The notes: a model not told the origin generated them from the sequence alone. A stretch of 64,000 nt of DNA from Allolobophora icterica (GCA_963556255.1 OY744608.1:5453448-5517447), one strand, 5' to 3'. Counted from the stretch's first letter, positions 19,320-30,878 are shown. Made by a program: numbers and translations.

Positions 19320-20430
19320 TGAAGTTTTAAATACGCCGTGTATAACGCGGTTAATGCCAGGCTTTGGCAATACTCTGTTAAGCTACGTAATGTTAGGCCT
19401 ATGTAGGCTAATGTGAATCTCTTATATTTCCTTAGCGCCGTACAGAAGCAGCATCAGCGAGGTCCGACCGGATCAATGCCAGAAAGCATTCTTCGGATTG
19501 AAGTCTTTATTTTTCTCGGTCTCGACAAATTAAAGTGTATAATTTACACATATTTAGGCAGTATAAATATATGTAACTTTGTCAATATGATCTGTGTAGT
19601 GGATTGTGGCTTTGCCTATGATTTTACTTGAAGCGACCTACGATCGATGCTTCATTCATTATGATTACGACCCCACAGAAGTTGTTTAGGTTAAGCGTGT
19701 ATCATTTACACAATACAAAGTTCAGAAGTACATTCTGAAGCCGAGTGCCAGTAGGCCTAACCAGTAGGCCTATTCTTTCAAAAAAGCGAACACGTGACGG
19801 TTAGAGCGACAAACAATCTCGGTTGGAAAACATGAGGACGTAGAGCGTTCCAGATTAAGGAGGGACCGGCAACTGTATGAAAACTATGAACGCCAGACGT
19901 TTACCAGGCTCCCCTATTTTTCCAACAGATGCTAAATCGAAGATAGGATCACATAATTTAACAGAATTAGTTATTTGCATCTAAGTTTGCAGCCTAAATT
20001 AAATTCCAATTAGGTAAATAATTAAAATTGAAATAATATTCCGAGAATCCGAGCGCAAAGACACTCCAACTAGAATACACTAAGAATGAGCAACAGCCGT
20101 CGAAATGTTATCACTGGTCTAGTAAGCGCAACGGACATGTTGACCTGTAACCGCGCCAATTTAGTGTAAAGCAGAGAGGTACGCCTCTTAAAATGGGGCG
20201 CCGTCGTTCTAATTCTTTGGCCTGATACTGAGACGTATGGAGGCCTGAATCCACATCGGCGCGATGTCGAGGCTGCCGATAATTCTATAAGGCGCCGAGG
20301 ATTAAATATTATATAAATGTCATTTTCATTGTAGGCCTAAGTAGAAATATCATTGTTTGTTTTATCACTAGTTTCTATTATAGTTGACCAATACCCCTCG
20401 AACGAATTTCAGTCTAGTGATACATGGTCC
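19320..20430. other. No recognised gene
   Basis: A 72-codon open frame at 19413-19631 starts just after a pyrimidine-rich TTTCCTTAG, but its protein resembles nothing I recognise and is AT-biased. TAGGCCTA and GTAGGCCTAA hexamer-type motifs recur through 17.3-20.9 kb. Confidence 0.4.
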
Positions 20431-20436
20431 TCGCGA

Positions 20437-20695
<259 letters not shown>

Positions 20696-21019
20696 TCCAA
20701 TTATAACAGATGATTAAACTCGACATACCATAGGACCGTAGAGACAATTCATAAGGTTTCATTAATAGACTGTCAACAAAAGTTAATTAGTTAATTAAAG
20801 TGAAATCACAGAAATTATTAGGCATACATGCATCGGGGAAGCCATATTAGGCCTATGTCCAAAGCGGCATGACGCAACCAGCAAGCACACATTGGACCAA
20901 TGGTGACTAACGTTGGGCCAGCATTTGACAACGTTGGCCCAACTCATGCCGCTTTACCTGACCTAGCCCCGAAAATAACCAAACAATCTGGCTCTGTGCG
21001 GACTTGGTTTGAAATAACG

Positions 21020-21110
21020 CAGGTAATCGTAATAATAATCGTAAACTCCAAATTTATTAAGCGCCACTCGAAAGCTAAGAGCAGGGCGCCAGCTTATTGA
21101 AGAGCGCCGG
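21020..21110 (-). repeat. Dispersed repeat R1 fragment
   Basis: ATAATCGTAAACTCCAAATT, AAGCGCCACTCGAAAGCTAA, GGGCGCCAGCTTATTGAAGAG; same orientation as the copy at 890. Confidence 0.6.
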
Positions 21111-21216
21111 TAAATAACGTTGCCCACTTGCCACATCAAAAATATATAGCCTAAGTGAAAGCGATTATATTAGATTAATTTTGACAGAATTGCATTTAAT
21201 TAGTTTAGATAATGGA

Positions 21217-21475
21217 AGTGCTCGATGGTGTAGTGGTTAGTGTGTTGGACTGCCAATCGAGAAGTCTGGGTTAAAATCCATGCCAGGCAGAAATTTGGTT
21301 TAAGATTTCTGCTCTGCGTGCGCCCCCAGCCGACTCAGCTATAATGAGCACAGTGACTGTACACTGTCGGTAAGAAAATAAGACGGCTAGGGAGAAGACT
21401 GGCCACCCGCCCTCATAAGCCGGGGCTAAGAAAATGAAGTCGCTGACTGCTATTCGTCTTCTTAGATTAATGGTT
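21217..21475 (+). mobile_element. tRNA-derived SINE (family A)
   Basis: Head GTGCTCGATGGTGTAGTGGT + TAGTGTG (A-box) and CTGGGTTAAAATCCATGCCA (B-box). Body: GCGCCCCCAGCCGACTCAGC, TATAATGAGCACAGTGACTG, TACACTGTCGG, GACTGGCCACCCGCCCTCAT, AAGAAAATGAAGTCGCTGA. Other copies at 24735, 55736, 59598-59935 (minus, split) and 60155-60860 (split by a MITE). Transcription would start from the internal Pol III promoter. Confidence 0.8.
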
Positions 21476-21569
21476 GATGAAGTGAATTATCGATTCATCG
21501 ACGTTCGAGAGAAGAATGGAGGGAGGAAGACACGGGAAAGACCAAGACAGATGATGCTAGATTGCAGTA

Positions 21570-21745
21570 GGCTATGAGAATTGTAGGAAAAAGACTGGGG
21601 GGTTAGACTTTGATTTACGTGGAGTTGGGGTGTGCAATGAAGACTTTACTATGGGGTCCTAAGAAAGACTAGGGGTTAAACCCCCAAACCCCCCGACAAT
21701 TCTCACCCTGCTCACCCTGCAAACCCCCCGACAATTCTCACCCTG
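21570..21745 (-). mobile_element. Second copy of the 19049-type hAT MITE, rearranged
   Basis: Complement of 19049-19194: GAGAATTGTAGGAAAAAGAC, GTGTGCAATGAAGACTTTAC, TATGGGGTCCTAAGAAAGAC. The right end is duplicated: GACAATTCTCACCCTGCTCA occurs twice, about 40 bp apart. No clear target duplication. Confidence 0.75.
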
Positions 21746-21749
21746 CTCA

Positions 21750-22010
21750 AAATCGAGAGAAGTGGCGACGTCGGACGATTGAACCAGAAGAAGATGGATT
21801 CATCGGCTTTCCATAGTCGACCCAAAACGCATGCGCATTGCGTTTGCTAGTTTCTGCCAGAGCCGTGTTGTCGAAAAGGCAGAAGCCCGGCAAAGCAGTT
21901 AATCGGGAAATATGTGAGTTAAAAATTCGTCTCGTCATCGGATTACTCTGAACATTTCGCAACTCATTTGCACGCCCATCTACCTGCTACCATTCAAATT
22001 GTTCGCCCGT
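21750..22010. promoter_or_regulatory. Candidate CpG-containing promoter-like stretch
   Basis: Holds GTGGCGACGTCGGACG, GAAGAAGATGGATTC and ACGCATGCGCATTGCG. The last is close to the palindromic NRF1 site and AAGATGG resembles a YY1 core; both are typical of broad animal promoters. CpG density is higher than nearby. No downstream exon could be identified, so this is only a candidate. Confidence 0.3.
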
Positions 22011-22920
22011 TAAGCGGATCGCTTTCTAGTTTTCGCCTTTTCTCTCACGTTTGTGGATAGGTCGATAGGTACACTAGTCTTGTACAAGGCTTGTAGTGGG
22101 GTCTATGCTGGCGTTGAATGCTGTCGTTAGACTAATGGCTTTCGGTTGCAAGGTTATTGGTGGAGCTGATCGTACCATACGATCTTGATTACGAGGTGAA
22201 AATAATTTCTAGGTCAGATCGATGCGAATTTACAAACTGGTCTTGTAACGTAGCGATGATAGTGTGCTAGGGAGTCGGCGCGGTAGAAGTGACTAAACTA
22301 ATTATATAGCGCATGTTTTCTTGGCTGCCAGGACAGAGAGAAGTAAAAAGCATAGTATCAAGTTAAGTTGAAACTGTATTGCACAGGAGAGTACAAGCCT
22401 CGGATGTTCCAGTTTAACGCCGTTGTGGGTATTTTATAAGCAATCGAGTAATTTGATAGCTGCGTATTTCCGATCTTCCAAAAAGGTGCTGCATAAATAA
22501 TATATATGCAATATATTTAGCTTGCACAAGCTTTAGCAGGACTGTGACTTTTGATGGTTGTCAGTCAAAAGTGATCAGTTTTTGGCCACACTGACTGCAC
22601 TGCATTCAAAAGTTTTTCAAGAGTCTAGATAGCAACTGGCAAGTTTTACTTTCAGCCGCAGAGGCGATAAATACTAACTAGAGAAACACTTTGCATTGCT
22701 TTTGTGGTGACTATTGTATTTATCTGTGCATTGTTTTTCTAACATATTTCTGTTCGTAATGACATTTAGACAACTTTTCAGCAAACTCTTGAAGACCATA
22801 TTGTTCGATCATGATTTCATTGTGTTAGGTCGGGAGCATCTCTGATGAGTCTATTTGAAAGTGGCACTATATAAATTTGCAAAATACCAGTTTGATTACA
22901 CTACTTCTTTTGGGAGGTGA
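22011..22920. other. No feature recognised
   Basis: Mixed-composition DNA without repeats, exons or transposon ends that I can support. Confidence 0.4.
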
Positions 22921-22924
22921 TTAA

Positions 22925-23060
22925 ACGGTAGCTGATTGGTTAGAGAGCTCGCCTTGTAACGCAAAGAGTACGGATTCGAGACTCCTCTCTTTAGATGTTT
23001 TTTTGTGCTGGAACCATGAGCAAGTCCGTAAATCACAATTGCTCAGCGCTGTGCATTCAT
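22925..23060 (+). mobile_element. tRNA-derived SINE (family B)
   Basis: Head GGTAGCTGATTGGTTAGAGA (A-box), CGCCTTGTAACGC and GTACGGATTCGAGACTCCTC (B-box). Tail: GAGCAAGTCCGTAAATCACA, ATTGCTCAGCGCTG. Other copies: 28780-29025 (+), 40545-40740 (-), 59160-59335 (-). The tail GTGGCGCTTAATAAATGCAT seen in fuller copies suggests mobilisation by a LINE with the same 3' end. Confidence 0.75.
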
Positions 23061-23500
23061 AGATTCATCTATACATTCATACATACTTAATACATGCATA
23101 CATAGCACATACAATGTCATACATACATTCATATGCATACATTCATACGTATATACAATCATGCATACATGCACATATTATGAACTGAATTGTAATTGAT
23201 TTTTAAATGATTGTCATGGCTGGCAATAAAGATATTGATTGATTAATACAGACATACATACACACATACTTAAATACATAATACATGTATATACATAATA
23301 TGTACAAAATTGTACATACATGTATATACATTCATAGAAATATGTATGCATACATAAATTCCTGCATACATACATACATAAATACGTTTGCATGCCTGCA
23401 TGCATGCATATACACATTCATACATACATGCATTACATACACAAATGTATTCTTGCATACATGCATGCATGAATACACGCATATATACGTGCAACATACA
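23060..23500 (+). repeat. Degenerate (CATA)n tract
   Basis: CATACATA-type tetranucleotide sequence with TGCATGCA variants and a short interruption at 23180-23240. Confidence 0.9.
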
Positions 23501-23824
23501 TGCAATACGATCTTCCGACCTCAATCCTATGCCGAACTCGGCCTTATCTTCTTTCCTGGCATATAAACACGACTTCACCTATTTTTACATTCAGATTGTT
23601 TGTGCGGACGATAGATTTATGTAAGACCTCTGGTGTTTTTCTCATTTTTATTGAAAGAACAAAAGAGTTTTTCTATGTTTTTCTTGCAAGCAGACGAGGT
23701 CCTCTTATCATTTCATCTTCTTCCTTCTGTGTGAGAAAAATCCGGTGGTTTATTTTTTCTCGGATGTTATAGGGACATCTGGTGTTCGTTAGGCTCCTGG
23801 ATTTGTTTATTTTGTGTTCTTTTG

Positions 23825-24265
23825 AGTGGCTACATATGTAGCCTATACGTGGAGCTTACACTGTAGTTTACATACATGTGTAGCTTACACATAGAGTATG
23901 CATGTGTAGTATACTTGTTTAGATTACATGTCTAGTGTACACATGTAGTAGACATGTGTATAGATTACCTGTCTTGTGTATATGTGTAGTAGACATGTGT
24001 AGTAATGCTTGCAAGTGTAGTTTACATGCATAGCTTACATTTGTAGTGTACATGTGTATCTTGCGTGTGTAGTGTACTCTTGTAGCTTGCACATGGAGTA
24101 TACATGTGTAGCTTACACATGTAGTATACTTGTATAGCTACATTTGTAGTATACATGTGCAGTGTACACCCGACATGTGTAGTTTACATGTGTAGCTTAT
24201 GTGGTAGGTTACTTGTATACATGCATGTGTAGATTACAGATGTAGTATACATGCGTAGCTTACGT
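23825..24265 (+). repeat. Minisatellite of TACATGTGTAG units
   Basis: About 18-20 degenerate units alternating TGTAGCTTACA and TGTAGTATACA (11-12 bp, dimer about 23 bp). Rich in the palindromic core ACATGT. Confidence 0.8.
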
Positions 24266-24440
24266 GTGATGATGACGATGATAAAATGAGTGATGATTAT
24301 GAGATGAATGATGGCTATTAACGAGCGATGATGATGACTACAACAAAGATGGTAAAACGACTACTGATAATGAGACCAGTGATGATTATGAAACAAGTGA
24401 TGATGATGCTGGTGCTGAAGATGATGAGGATTAACAAAAC
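24265..24440 (+). repeat. Degenerate GATGAT/GATTATGA tract
   Basis: GATGATGACGATGATAAAAT, GATGATTATGAGATGAATGA and similar; a decayed (GAT)n microsatellite. Confidence 0.7.
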
Positions 24441-24499
24441 AATATTTTTAATTTTAGTATCTGCAATGTAGTGCAGGTAGGTTAGCTCTTATTGATTCC

Positions 24500-24725
24500 T
24501 GACAAAGGGTATAAGTTTGGATTGTGTGCTCGAGTTTGAAGGTGATGGCTTCGTGTGGAATTGTCAGATTGTGTCGATTATGAAAGCAAATACTTGAAGG
24601 TTGAAGATTGTGTACAATTTTGAAAGCGAGGGTGGATTTATCAATTTATCATATTGTCTCAATTACAAAGCAAATGCTTGAAAGTTGAAGTACTGTACTG
24701 CAGACTGATTTCAAGAGCATATGCT
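24500..24725 (+). repeat. About 85-bp tandem repeat R6
   Basis: Two and a half units of GGTTGAAG, TTGTGTACAATTTTGAAAGC, GTGGAATTGTCA, AAAGCAAATGCTTGAA. The same family forms three units at 27415-27640, with a weaker relative at about 58660-58770. Confidence 0.65.
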
Positions 24726-24734
24726 TTCAATTGG

Positions 24735-25010
24735 GGTGCTCGATAGTGTAGTGGTTAGCATGCTGGACTGTCTATCAAAAGGTTGGGGGTTCAAATCCTT
24801 GCCAGGGCAGAAAGTTGGTTGAGATTTCTGTTCCATCTGCGCCCCCCAGCCAACTCAGCTATAATGAGTACACTGACCGTACACTGTTGGTGGGAAGATG
24901 AGACGGCGAAAGAGAGGACTGGCCACCCGCCCTCATATGCTGAGACAAAGAAAATGAAGTCGCTAATACTTCATAGTCAAGGCTGCCTCTCAGGATAACC
25001 TAAGCTCTTC
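24735..25010 (+). mobile_element. tRNA-derived SINE (family A)
   Basis: Best-preserved family A head: GGTGCTCGATAGTGTAGTGG, TTAGCATGCTGGACTGTC, GGGGGTTCAAATCCTTGCCA (B-box GGTTCAAATCC). Body as in the copy at 21217. Ends ATGGCTGCCTCTCAGGAT-like near 24990. Confidence 0.85.
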
Positions 25011-25284
25011 TGCTTTCAGTCATGAGTCTGTTGAAGGTGTTAAAATAAACACCCTAGGATAATCAATCATACGATGAATGAGGGAGAATTGAGATTGCTC
25101 GAGTGTTTTTGAGTTAAAACTCTTTCAAAAGATGAGTCACCATTCAGTCGATTTAAATAATTGACTGAAGTTTTGTCAGACATGCGTCGATGTGTCATCC
25201 TTTGTTCTGCCAGAGTGCTCGACCTCTGTACTGAGTACTCCAATTTATAACTTTATATAATGTGATGTAGACAATCATTATGGA

Positions 25285-25580
25285 TTCATAATCGTAATCA
25301 TAATATCCAAACTTCGAAAGCACCACTCGAAAGCCAAGTGCAGGGCACCAGCTTATTCATGCGCATTTTGTCGAGTTAGAGGGGGTTCCAGAGAATAGTC
25401 CTAAGGAGGTCCGGTTCCAGAGGGTCCAGATCAAGAGAATAGGCAGAGCAGCTGGTTGCTGCTAAGGCGGGTGTCATTTAGGTCAAGAAGTATTCGAAAT
25501 CGGAGGATCAGATGAGTCAGGGTAGGAATTCTTGAAAAGATGAGACAAGTTTTGAGTGGAAAGCCTGGGGTTTCAAGATG
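25285..25580 (-). repeat. Dispersed repeat R1, long copy
   Basis: ATCGTAATCATAATATCCAA, AGCACCACTCGAAAGCCAAG, GGGCACCAGCTTATTCATGC, GGGGGTTCCAGAGAATAGTC, AGGATCAGATGAGTCAGGGT. This copy pairs with the complement of 56110-56235. Confidence 0.65.
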
Positions 25581-26279
25581 AGACCAGAATTCTCACAGCA
25601 GAAATGAGTTGGCTGTGGATAACTGTATTGATTTCATGAATACAGATAATTAGAAACGGCGACACAAGAAAGTTCTAAGATGTCCAACTACTACTAGACA
25701 AAGTCGTCCAGTGAAAACTGTGATATGTTTGGACATGTAGAGATAATGGCAGTTGACCGAATTCCACACAATGCACTACTTGCAAGATTCAAAGGAAAGA
25801 GAAACAAAGGCAGACCAAGACTACGCTGGATGGACTTATCATATCAGTGAGGACTTAACATCACTTGGACTAACACTGAGAGGTGCACTTGTCAATAATG
25901 ATAAATGACCGAGGACAATGAAGACCATTTGTTCGTACACATCGCCGCCTGGCGTCAGGAACTGATAAATCATACAGTTATGTTCATAATACACAAGAGA
26001 CTCGTTACAGCATAGTTTGCTATAACTCATAATTATTCTCATATAATGCGGTTAAGATATTGATCCCAAATTTTTTTCTTAGCTATCTAGAGGGCTTAGT
26101 CATTCCGATGCAGGTCTGGACATCGGGCAACACATCTTCTCGATTCTCCTCTATCCAAAGTTGCCAGTATTTCAGTCTCTTCTGATGACATCCACTAGTT
26201 AGTGCCTCAAGTCGACCCTGATGGTCTCCCATAGTTGTCATATAGTTTTATTCGATGTTTTATCGAATCTCAGACTACC

Positions 26280-26420
26280 TCAGGTAGTTTGATCTAGATG
26301 TTAATCTTGATTGATCATGGTTTCTGTCTTGCTTTTGATCACGAATTTGATCATGTTTATGATCATGGCTTCAGTCACGCCATAATCATAGCTTCCTAAT
26401 GCCTTGACAACGATCCCAGC
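26280..26420 (+). repeat. TGATCA-rich repeat, small outlier
   Basis: TTGATTGATCATGGTTTCTG, TTGATCATGTTTATGATCAT and GGCTTCAGTCACGCC share the unit of the larger array at 27840-28290. Confidence 0.6.
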
Positions 26421-26454
26421 TACTACTTCAGGTAGTAACTACTGCCTCAGGTAG

Positions 26455-26495
26455 TCTTAGCCTGTCCCAAGCTAGAATAAAGGAGGAGGGCTCCG
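26455..26495 (+). repeat. Dispersed repeat R2 fragment
   Basis: CTGTCCCAAGCTAGAATAAA, GGAGGAGGGC; truncated. Confidence 0.5.
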
Positions 26496-26499
26496 CAGT

Positions 26500-27410
26500 G
26501 GACTTGCAACCCACCCAGGTTAAAACCTCCAGCAACGGAGTAAAGATAGATGAACGGAAAGTTTGTTCAGCTTAGAAAATGGCCTCATTTTAATACGACC
26601 TCAGTATAACGTAATTCTTGGTGTGGCTCCCGAAGACCACGTTAAATTGAGTTTACAGTGTTCGACTAAAAATATAGCAGCGTTCTCTATTTGGCAGATC
26701 CAAGCAATCGAGTCGACGTTGGCTGTAAAAACAACGGCACTTGTTCAGTTGGAAGTCATGTGAAGCGGCCTAAGTGTCTCGAAGCACGCCTTAAGTACTT
26801 GAAGTGGCGTCAGAGACGATTTGTTGAGCAATAGGTAGGTTGCACTGGAGACATTTCGGTCAGCCATAAGCCAATGATTTACGGCCCAACAGTTAGGCTT
26901 TGTCATTGAAAAGGTATTACATTTTACTCAGGGTACCTATTATAACGGTTTGATGTTCACCGCCACCTCATGAGCCTAACAACAAATATTGCACCCAGTT
27001 TATGTAGACTCGGCTTATATACTTGATGTTGTGTTCATATATGCTGTGGGGCGTACTCGGTAGCAGGTCCATAAGCTTTAGAATTCCAGCTCTGTAAGTT
27101 CTGGCATTTGTAAAATGTCATTCAGGCCTGAACATAACCTGTAATTAGTTTCAACTTGCCAGGTGCCCTATCGTTGAATTCCCTGCTAGCATGTCCATTG
27201 GTATTAGATGGGACCCATATGGGGGATTGTGGGCCTCATTGGGAATGGGTTGTATATGGGCTCCATGTAAACAGGCTTTGCTGGTTGAGAGCATGACTTC
27301 TGGTTTCCTGGCTTTTGGGCTCTTCACTAGCCTTCTTAAATGGCCTACAATTTGTTAAGATTGTACTTGAAGCAATTTTTATTATGGCACTGTAGAAGTC
27401 ATTTGATTAT
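26500..27410. other. No feature recognised
   Basis: No gene, RNA or transposon boundary supported. Confidence 0.4.
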
Positions 27411-27414
27411 ATTA

Positions 27415-27640
27415 TGCTAAGCAGCAAGTGCTTGAGGTTTGAAGTGTGATTATGTACGATTTTGAAAGCAAGAGCTTTGTGTTGAATTGTCAAATCGAGT
27501 CCATTGTAAAGCAAGTGCTTGAAGTTGAAGTCCTGATTGTGTACAATTTTGAAAGTGAGAGCCTCATGTGGAATTATCAAATCGTGTCCATTAATAAAGG
27601 CTAGTGCTTAAGGTTGAAGAACTGTACTGCTGACTGATTT
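27415..27640 (+). repeat. About 85-bp tandem repeat R6
   Basis: Three units with AAGCAAGTGCTTGAAGTTGA, TTGTGTACAATTTTGAAAGT, ATGTGGAATTATCAAATCGT. Homologous to 24500-24725. Confidence 0.7.
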
Positions 27641-27839
27641 AAAAGAGAAATTGGTTGAGCTGTTTATTAATTCAGAGGCTATTTACTTGAACTTTAAGTT
27701 TCTTGTTATACTTTAATTAAAAAGCAGATGCTTCAAGATTTATGATGCAGCTGTGTATTAAATAAACAGCAAGTGCTTGAAATCTGTGTCTGTTGAATTC
27801 TTATTTAAAAGCAAATGCTTATGTTAAGTTCAGATATCC

Positions 27840-28290
27840 TAATTATATGTCTTCGATCATCTCACAGATCATGCTTTTGATCTTGACATCAGTCTTACCT
27901 GTAGTCATGCCTTAAAGCTAGAAATTTATATCTTTGGATTCTTGGTTGATCATGGTTTCCATCATGCCTTTGATCTAGAAATTGATCATGGTTGATCATA
28001 GTTTCCATTATGCCTTTGATCTGGAATTGATCATAGTTGATCATAGTTTCCATCATGACTTTGATCTGGAAATTGATCTTGGTTGATCATGGCTTCAATA
28101 GTGCCTTTGATCTAGAAACTGATCTTGGTTGATCATGATCTTCATCATGTCTTTGATCCAGAAAATTGATCTCAAGTGGTGGATCATAGTTTCTGGCATG
28201 TCGTTGATCGTGACTGATCTCGGTTGTTAATGATTTCCAACATGCTTCGCTGATCATGGCTTCGGTCATGCGGTTATCATAGCTTCCTAA
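27840..28290 (+). repeat. About 48-bp tandem array of TGATCATGG units
   Basis: Eight to nine units reading TTGATCATGGTTTCCATCAT + GCCTTTGATCTAGAAATTGA. Dense in the palindrome TGATCA and in GATC generally. Units vary by single bases and small indels. Confidence 0.85.
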
Positions 28291-28319
28291 TGCCTTGATC
28301 ATTCTTCTGATGATTTCTT

Positions 28320-28385
28320 TGAGCACTACTTTGGGTGGGCGTGACCTCATTTTTAATGAGGTGGGCGTGACCTCTTTTTTAATGG
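28320..28385 (+). repeat. 27-bp direct repeat GTGGGCGTGACCTC
   Basis: Two adjacent copies of GTGGGCGTGACCTCATTTTT + AATGAG, the second with one substitution. Confidence 0.8.
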
Positions 28386-28502
28386 CTCCTGGCCATTTGC
28401 TTGCCTCGTTCCGGTCGACTTCGTCCTAGTGGAAGGATCTTCATTCATGCGGAACAGCCTCAATCATTCTTCCTCTAATTTCGCATCATTATTTCCGTCT
28501 GC

Positions 28503-28503
28503 C

Positions 28504-28544
<41 letters not shown>

Positions 28545-28690
28545 GTGTGTGTGTGTAGGTGTGTGTGTAGGTGTGTCTGTTCAGCCATGCAGGCTTGGTC
28601 TATGTATGTATTAATGTGTGTTTATGATTGCATGTATGCTTGCATGCATGCATGCATGTGTGTATGCTTGTAAGTATGTATGTATTTGTG
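28503..28690 (+). repeat. (GT)n and TGCA/TATG tract
   Basis: GT dinucleotide run with GTAG interruptions (28508-28580), then TGCATGCATGCATG and TATGTATG. Confidence 0.9.
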
Positions 28691-28779
28691 GGTACACTGC
28701 ACTAGTGGAGGAGTTATTTTGAAACAATCATGTGCTGGGGGATTTGAACTCATCGACCGTTAGGTAGACAGTTGTGCAA

Positions 28780-28972
28780 GCCAGAAAGTTCTCTTAAAAA
28801 TTTCGATTCTGCCAAAAGGAAGAACAGAACCCCGGTGTGTACGAGTTCGGGTCTCCTCTGAAAAGGTTACTGTGTAGGACCTTGAGCAAGTCCTTTACTC
28901 ACAATTGCTCAGCGCCATTGATTGATGCTTGATTATTAAATAGTGGCGCTTAATAAATGCATAATAATGATG

Positions 28973-29023
<51 letters not shown>

Positions 29024-29025
29024 TC
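28780..29025 (+). mobile_element. tRNA-derived SINE (family B) with (AAT)n tail
   Basis: ACGAGTTCGGGTCTCCTCTG, GGACCTTGAGCAAGTCCTTT, ACTCACAATTGCTCAGCGCC, TAGTGGCGCTTAATAAATGC, then (AAT)n to 29022. The tRNA head is partly lost. The tail is the clearest 3' end for this family. Confidence 0.7.
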
Positions 29026-29175
29026 TCGACGAATAGGTGCTGTTCCAGATGTTTTTTCACTCTTCTTAATGAATGATTTGGGTCCCTGAGGGATCATATG
29101 ATTCTCGGAGCAATAACAAACTTAATAATCATGATAATTATAACAACAACAACAATTATAAACATACCAATTGAA

Positions 29176-29176
<1 letters not shown>

Positions 29177-29235
<59 letters not shown>
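29177..29235 (+). repeat. (GAT)n microsatellite
   Basis: Pure GAT trinucleotide run. Confidence 0.97.
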
Positions 29236-29236
<1 letters not shown>

Positions 29237-29504
29237 CCTACCCTCTCAAGGTTAGATTGAAGGATTGCTCTTCTTCTGGGGCGCACCCATAAAATCAGTT
29301 GCTTCAGTGTGGGATTAGTGGTGTGAATGCTCCTCCGCTGTGCGTACTCGTGTTTGATGGTTGGATGGTGAGGAGGCGTTTGATGGGTTCTATATTCGGA
29401 TAACCTGATCTGATGTTTATCAGTGGTCTACTACTTTGAACAAATCGTCGTCTCGTGTCTGTAGGGATGAGTATGGCTCACTGCATGCTATTCCGGAGGT
29501 TCAG

Positions 29505-30235
29505 ACATACAGAGACAAGCACAGATACACACACTTACATACACACATCACACACACACAAACACACACACACACACACTGCTTCATCTGCACTGGGTCA
29601 TGTAATGCTATATCGGTTTCACGACTAAGTCTCCCTCCGTCCTCGCTTTCCTCTGTCTGTCTGTTTGTTTGTCTGTCTCTTTCTGTTTCTTTCTTTCTTA
29701 CTTCTCGCTCTCACTGTTTGTGTATGGATGTCATAGTGTTTGTCAGTGTGCCTATCTCTCTTTCGGACTGTTCTCGCTCTTATATGTGTAATACTTGTGT
29801 ATGTATGTCTTGTTTGCCTCTTGTTTTGTCTATTCTTGCTCTGCTGTACGTTTGTGCCTGTATCTTTAGCTACCTGTTAGTGTCTTGTTCTGTCTCACTC
29901 TCAGTGCCTGTCTATGTTTCAGCCTGTCAGCTTATATGTCTGACCTCCTGCTGTCACTGTTTTTGTCTCTCCTTCTGCCTGCTTGTCTGTTTGTCTGGTT
30001 CTTTTGCTGCTTCAACCTGCCTGTCTGTCTACTTTTTCATTCTGTATGTTTCTCTTCGTCTGTCTGTCTGCCTTTCCATCCTGTCTGTGTGTTTGTTTGT
30101 GTGCTTCTTTGTGTCTCTCTGTGTTTCTGTCGGTCTGTGTGTCTCTGTCTGTGTGTTTCTGTCTGTTTGTGTGTCTCTGTCTGCGTGTCTGTGTGTGTGT
30201 GTACCTGTCTGTCTGTCTGTCTGCAGTGATCTCGT
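29505..30235 (+). repeat. (CA)n then CTGT/TGTC-rich low-complexity tract
   Basis: CACACA to about 29580, then about 600 bp of CTGTCTGT-, TTTCTGTC- and TGTGTCTC-type sequence. Long open frames here are cysteine/valine/serine/leucine low-complexity translations. Confidence 0.9.
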
Positions 30236-30315
30236 GCAGGGTATACTAAGTCATCCGCAGCCTCCCTCCAACAGGGCGAGGCAAGAAGTCGTGAGCCGAT
30301 GGTAGTAGTTAGTAT

Positions 30316-30728
30316 TAGCCGGGTGACAACGCAATTACGGGAAACCCATAGCCGGGTGACAACGCAATTACGGGAAACCAATAGCCGGGTGACAACGCAA
30401 TTACGGGAAACCAATAGCCGGGTGACAACGCAATTACGCGAAACCCATAGCCGGGTGACAACGCAATTACGGGAAACCCATAGCCGGGTGACAGCGCATT
30501 TACGGGAAACCCATAGCCGGGTGACAGCGCATTTACGGGAAACCCATAGCCGGGTGACAACGCAATTACGGGAAACCCATAGCCGGGTGACAGCGCATTT
30601 ACGGGAAACCCATAGCCGGGTGACAGCGCATTTACGGGAAACCCATAGCCAGGTGACAGCGCATTTAAGGGAAACCCATAGCCAGGTGACAGCGCATTTA
30701 CGGGAAACCCATAGCCAGGTGACAGCCC
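30316..30728 (+). repeat. 33-bp minisatellite (left arm)
   Basis: About 13 units of AGCCGGGTGACAACGCAATT + ACGGGAAACCCAT. Two main variants alternate (ACAACGCAATT and ACAGCGCATTT). The variant order, including one ACGCGAAACC unit, is mirrored exactly in the right arm. 33 bp is a multiple of three, which explains the repeat-protein frame here. Confidence 0.95.
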
Positions 30729-30810
30729 AGTCTTATTAATTATAATTATGAATTATGAATTATGAACATATGTAATGCATGACTTCATCCCTCCACTTTA
30801 ATATCATTTA

Positions 30811-30822
30811 GACACACACACA

Positions 30823-30861
<39 letters not shown>

Positions 30862-30878
30862 ACACACACACACACATT
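30811..30878 (+). repeat. (CA)n microsatellite (left arm)
   Basis: CA run with two interruptions (CAGACA, CATACA). The 2-bp length difference between the arms maps to this neighbourhood. Confidence 0.95.

Noticed and set aside
19413..19631. 72-codon frame after a splice-acceptor-like TTTCCTTAG
   Set aside because: No similarity to TEAD or any family I recognise; composition follows AT bias; the TEAD stop codon lies upstream.
21217..25010. Functional tRNA genes
   Set aside because: A- and B-boxes are present, but acceptor stems do not pair, several have damaged B-boxes, and the sequence continues into conserved non-tRNA bodies; these are SINE heads.
25980..26025. NTQET... as a TEAD C-terminal exon
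   Set aside because: Only a four-residue match and no acceptor. The true last exon (DTDETLLCIAYVFE...IYRLV) is at 18371-18478.
30299..30739. Open frame of 11-residue repeats (SRVTTQLRETH) and its mirrored twin at 39696-40250
   Set aside because: It is the translation of a 33-bp minisatellite; 33 is divisible by 3, so the frame stays open by construction. No family similarity.
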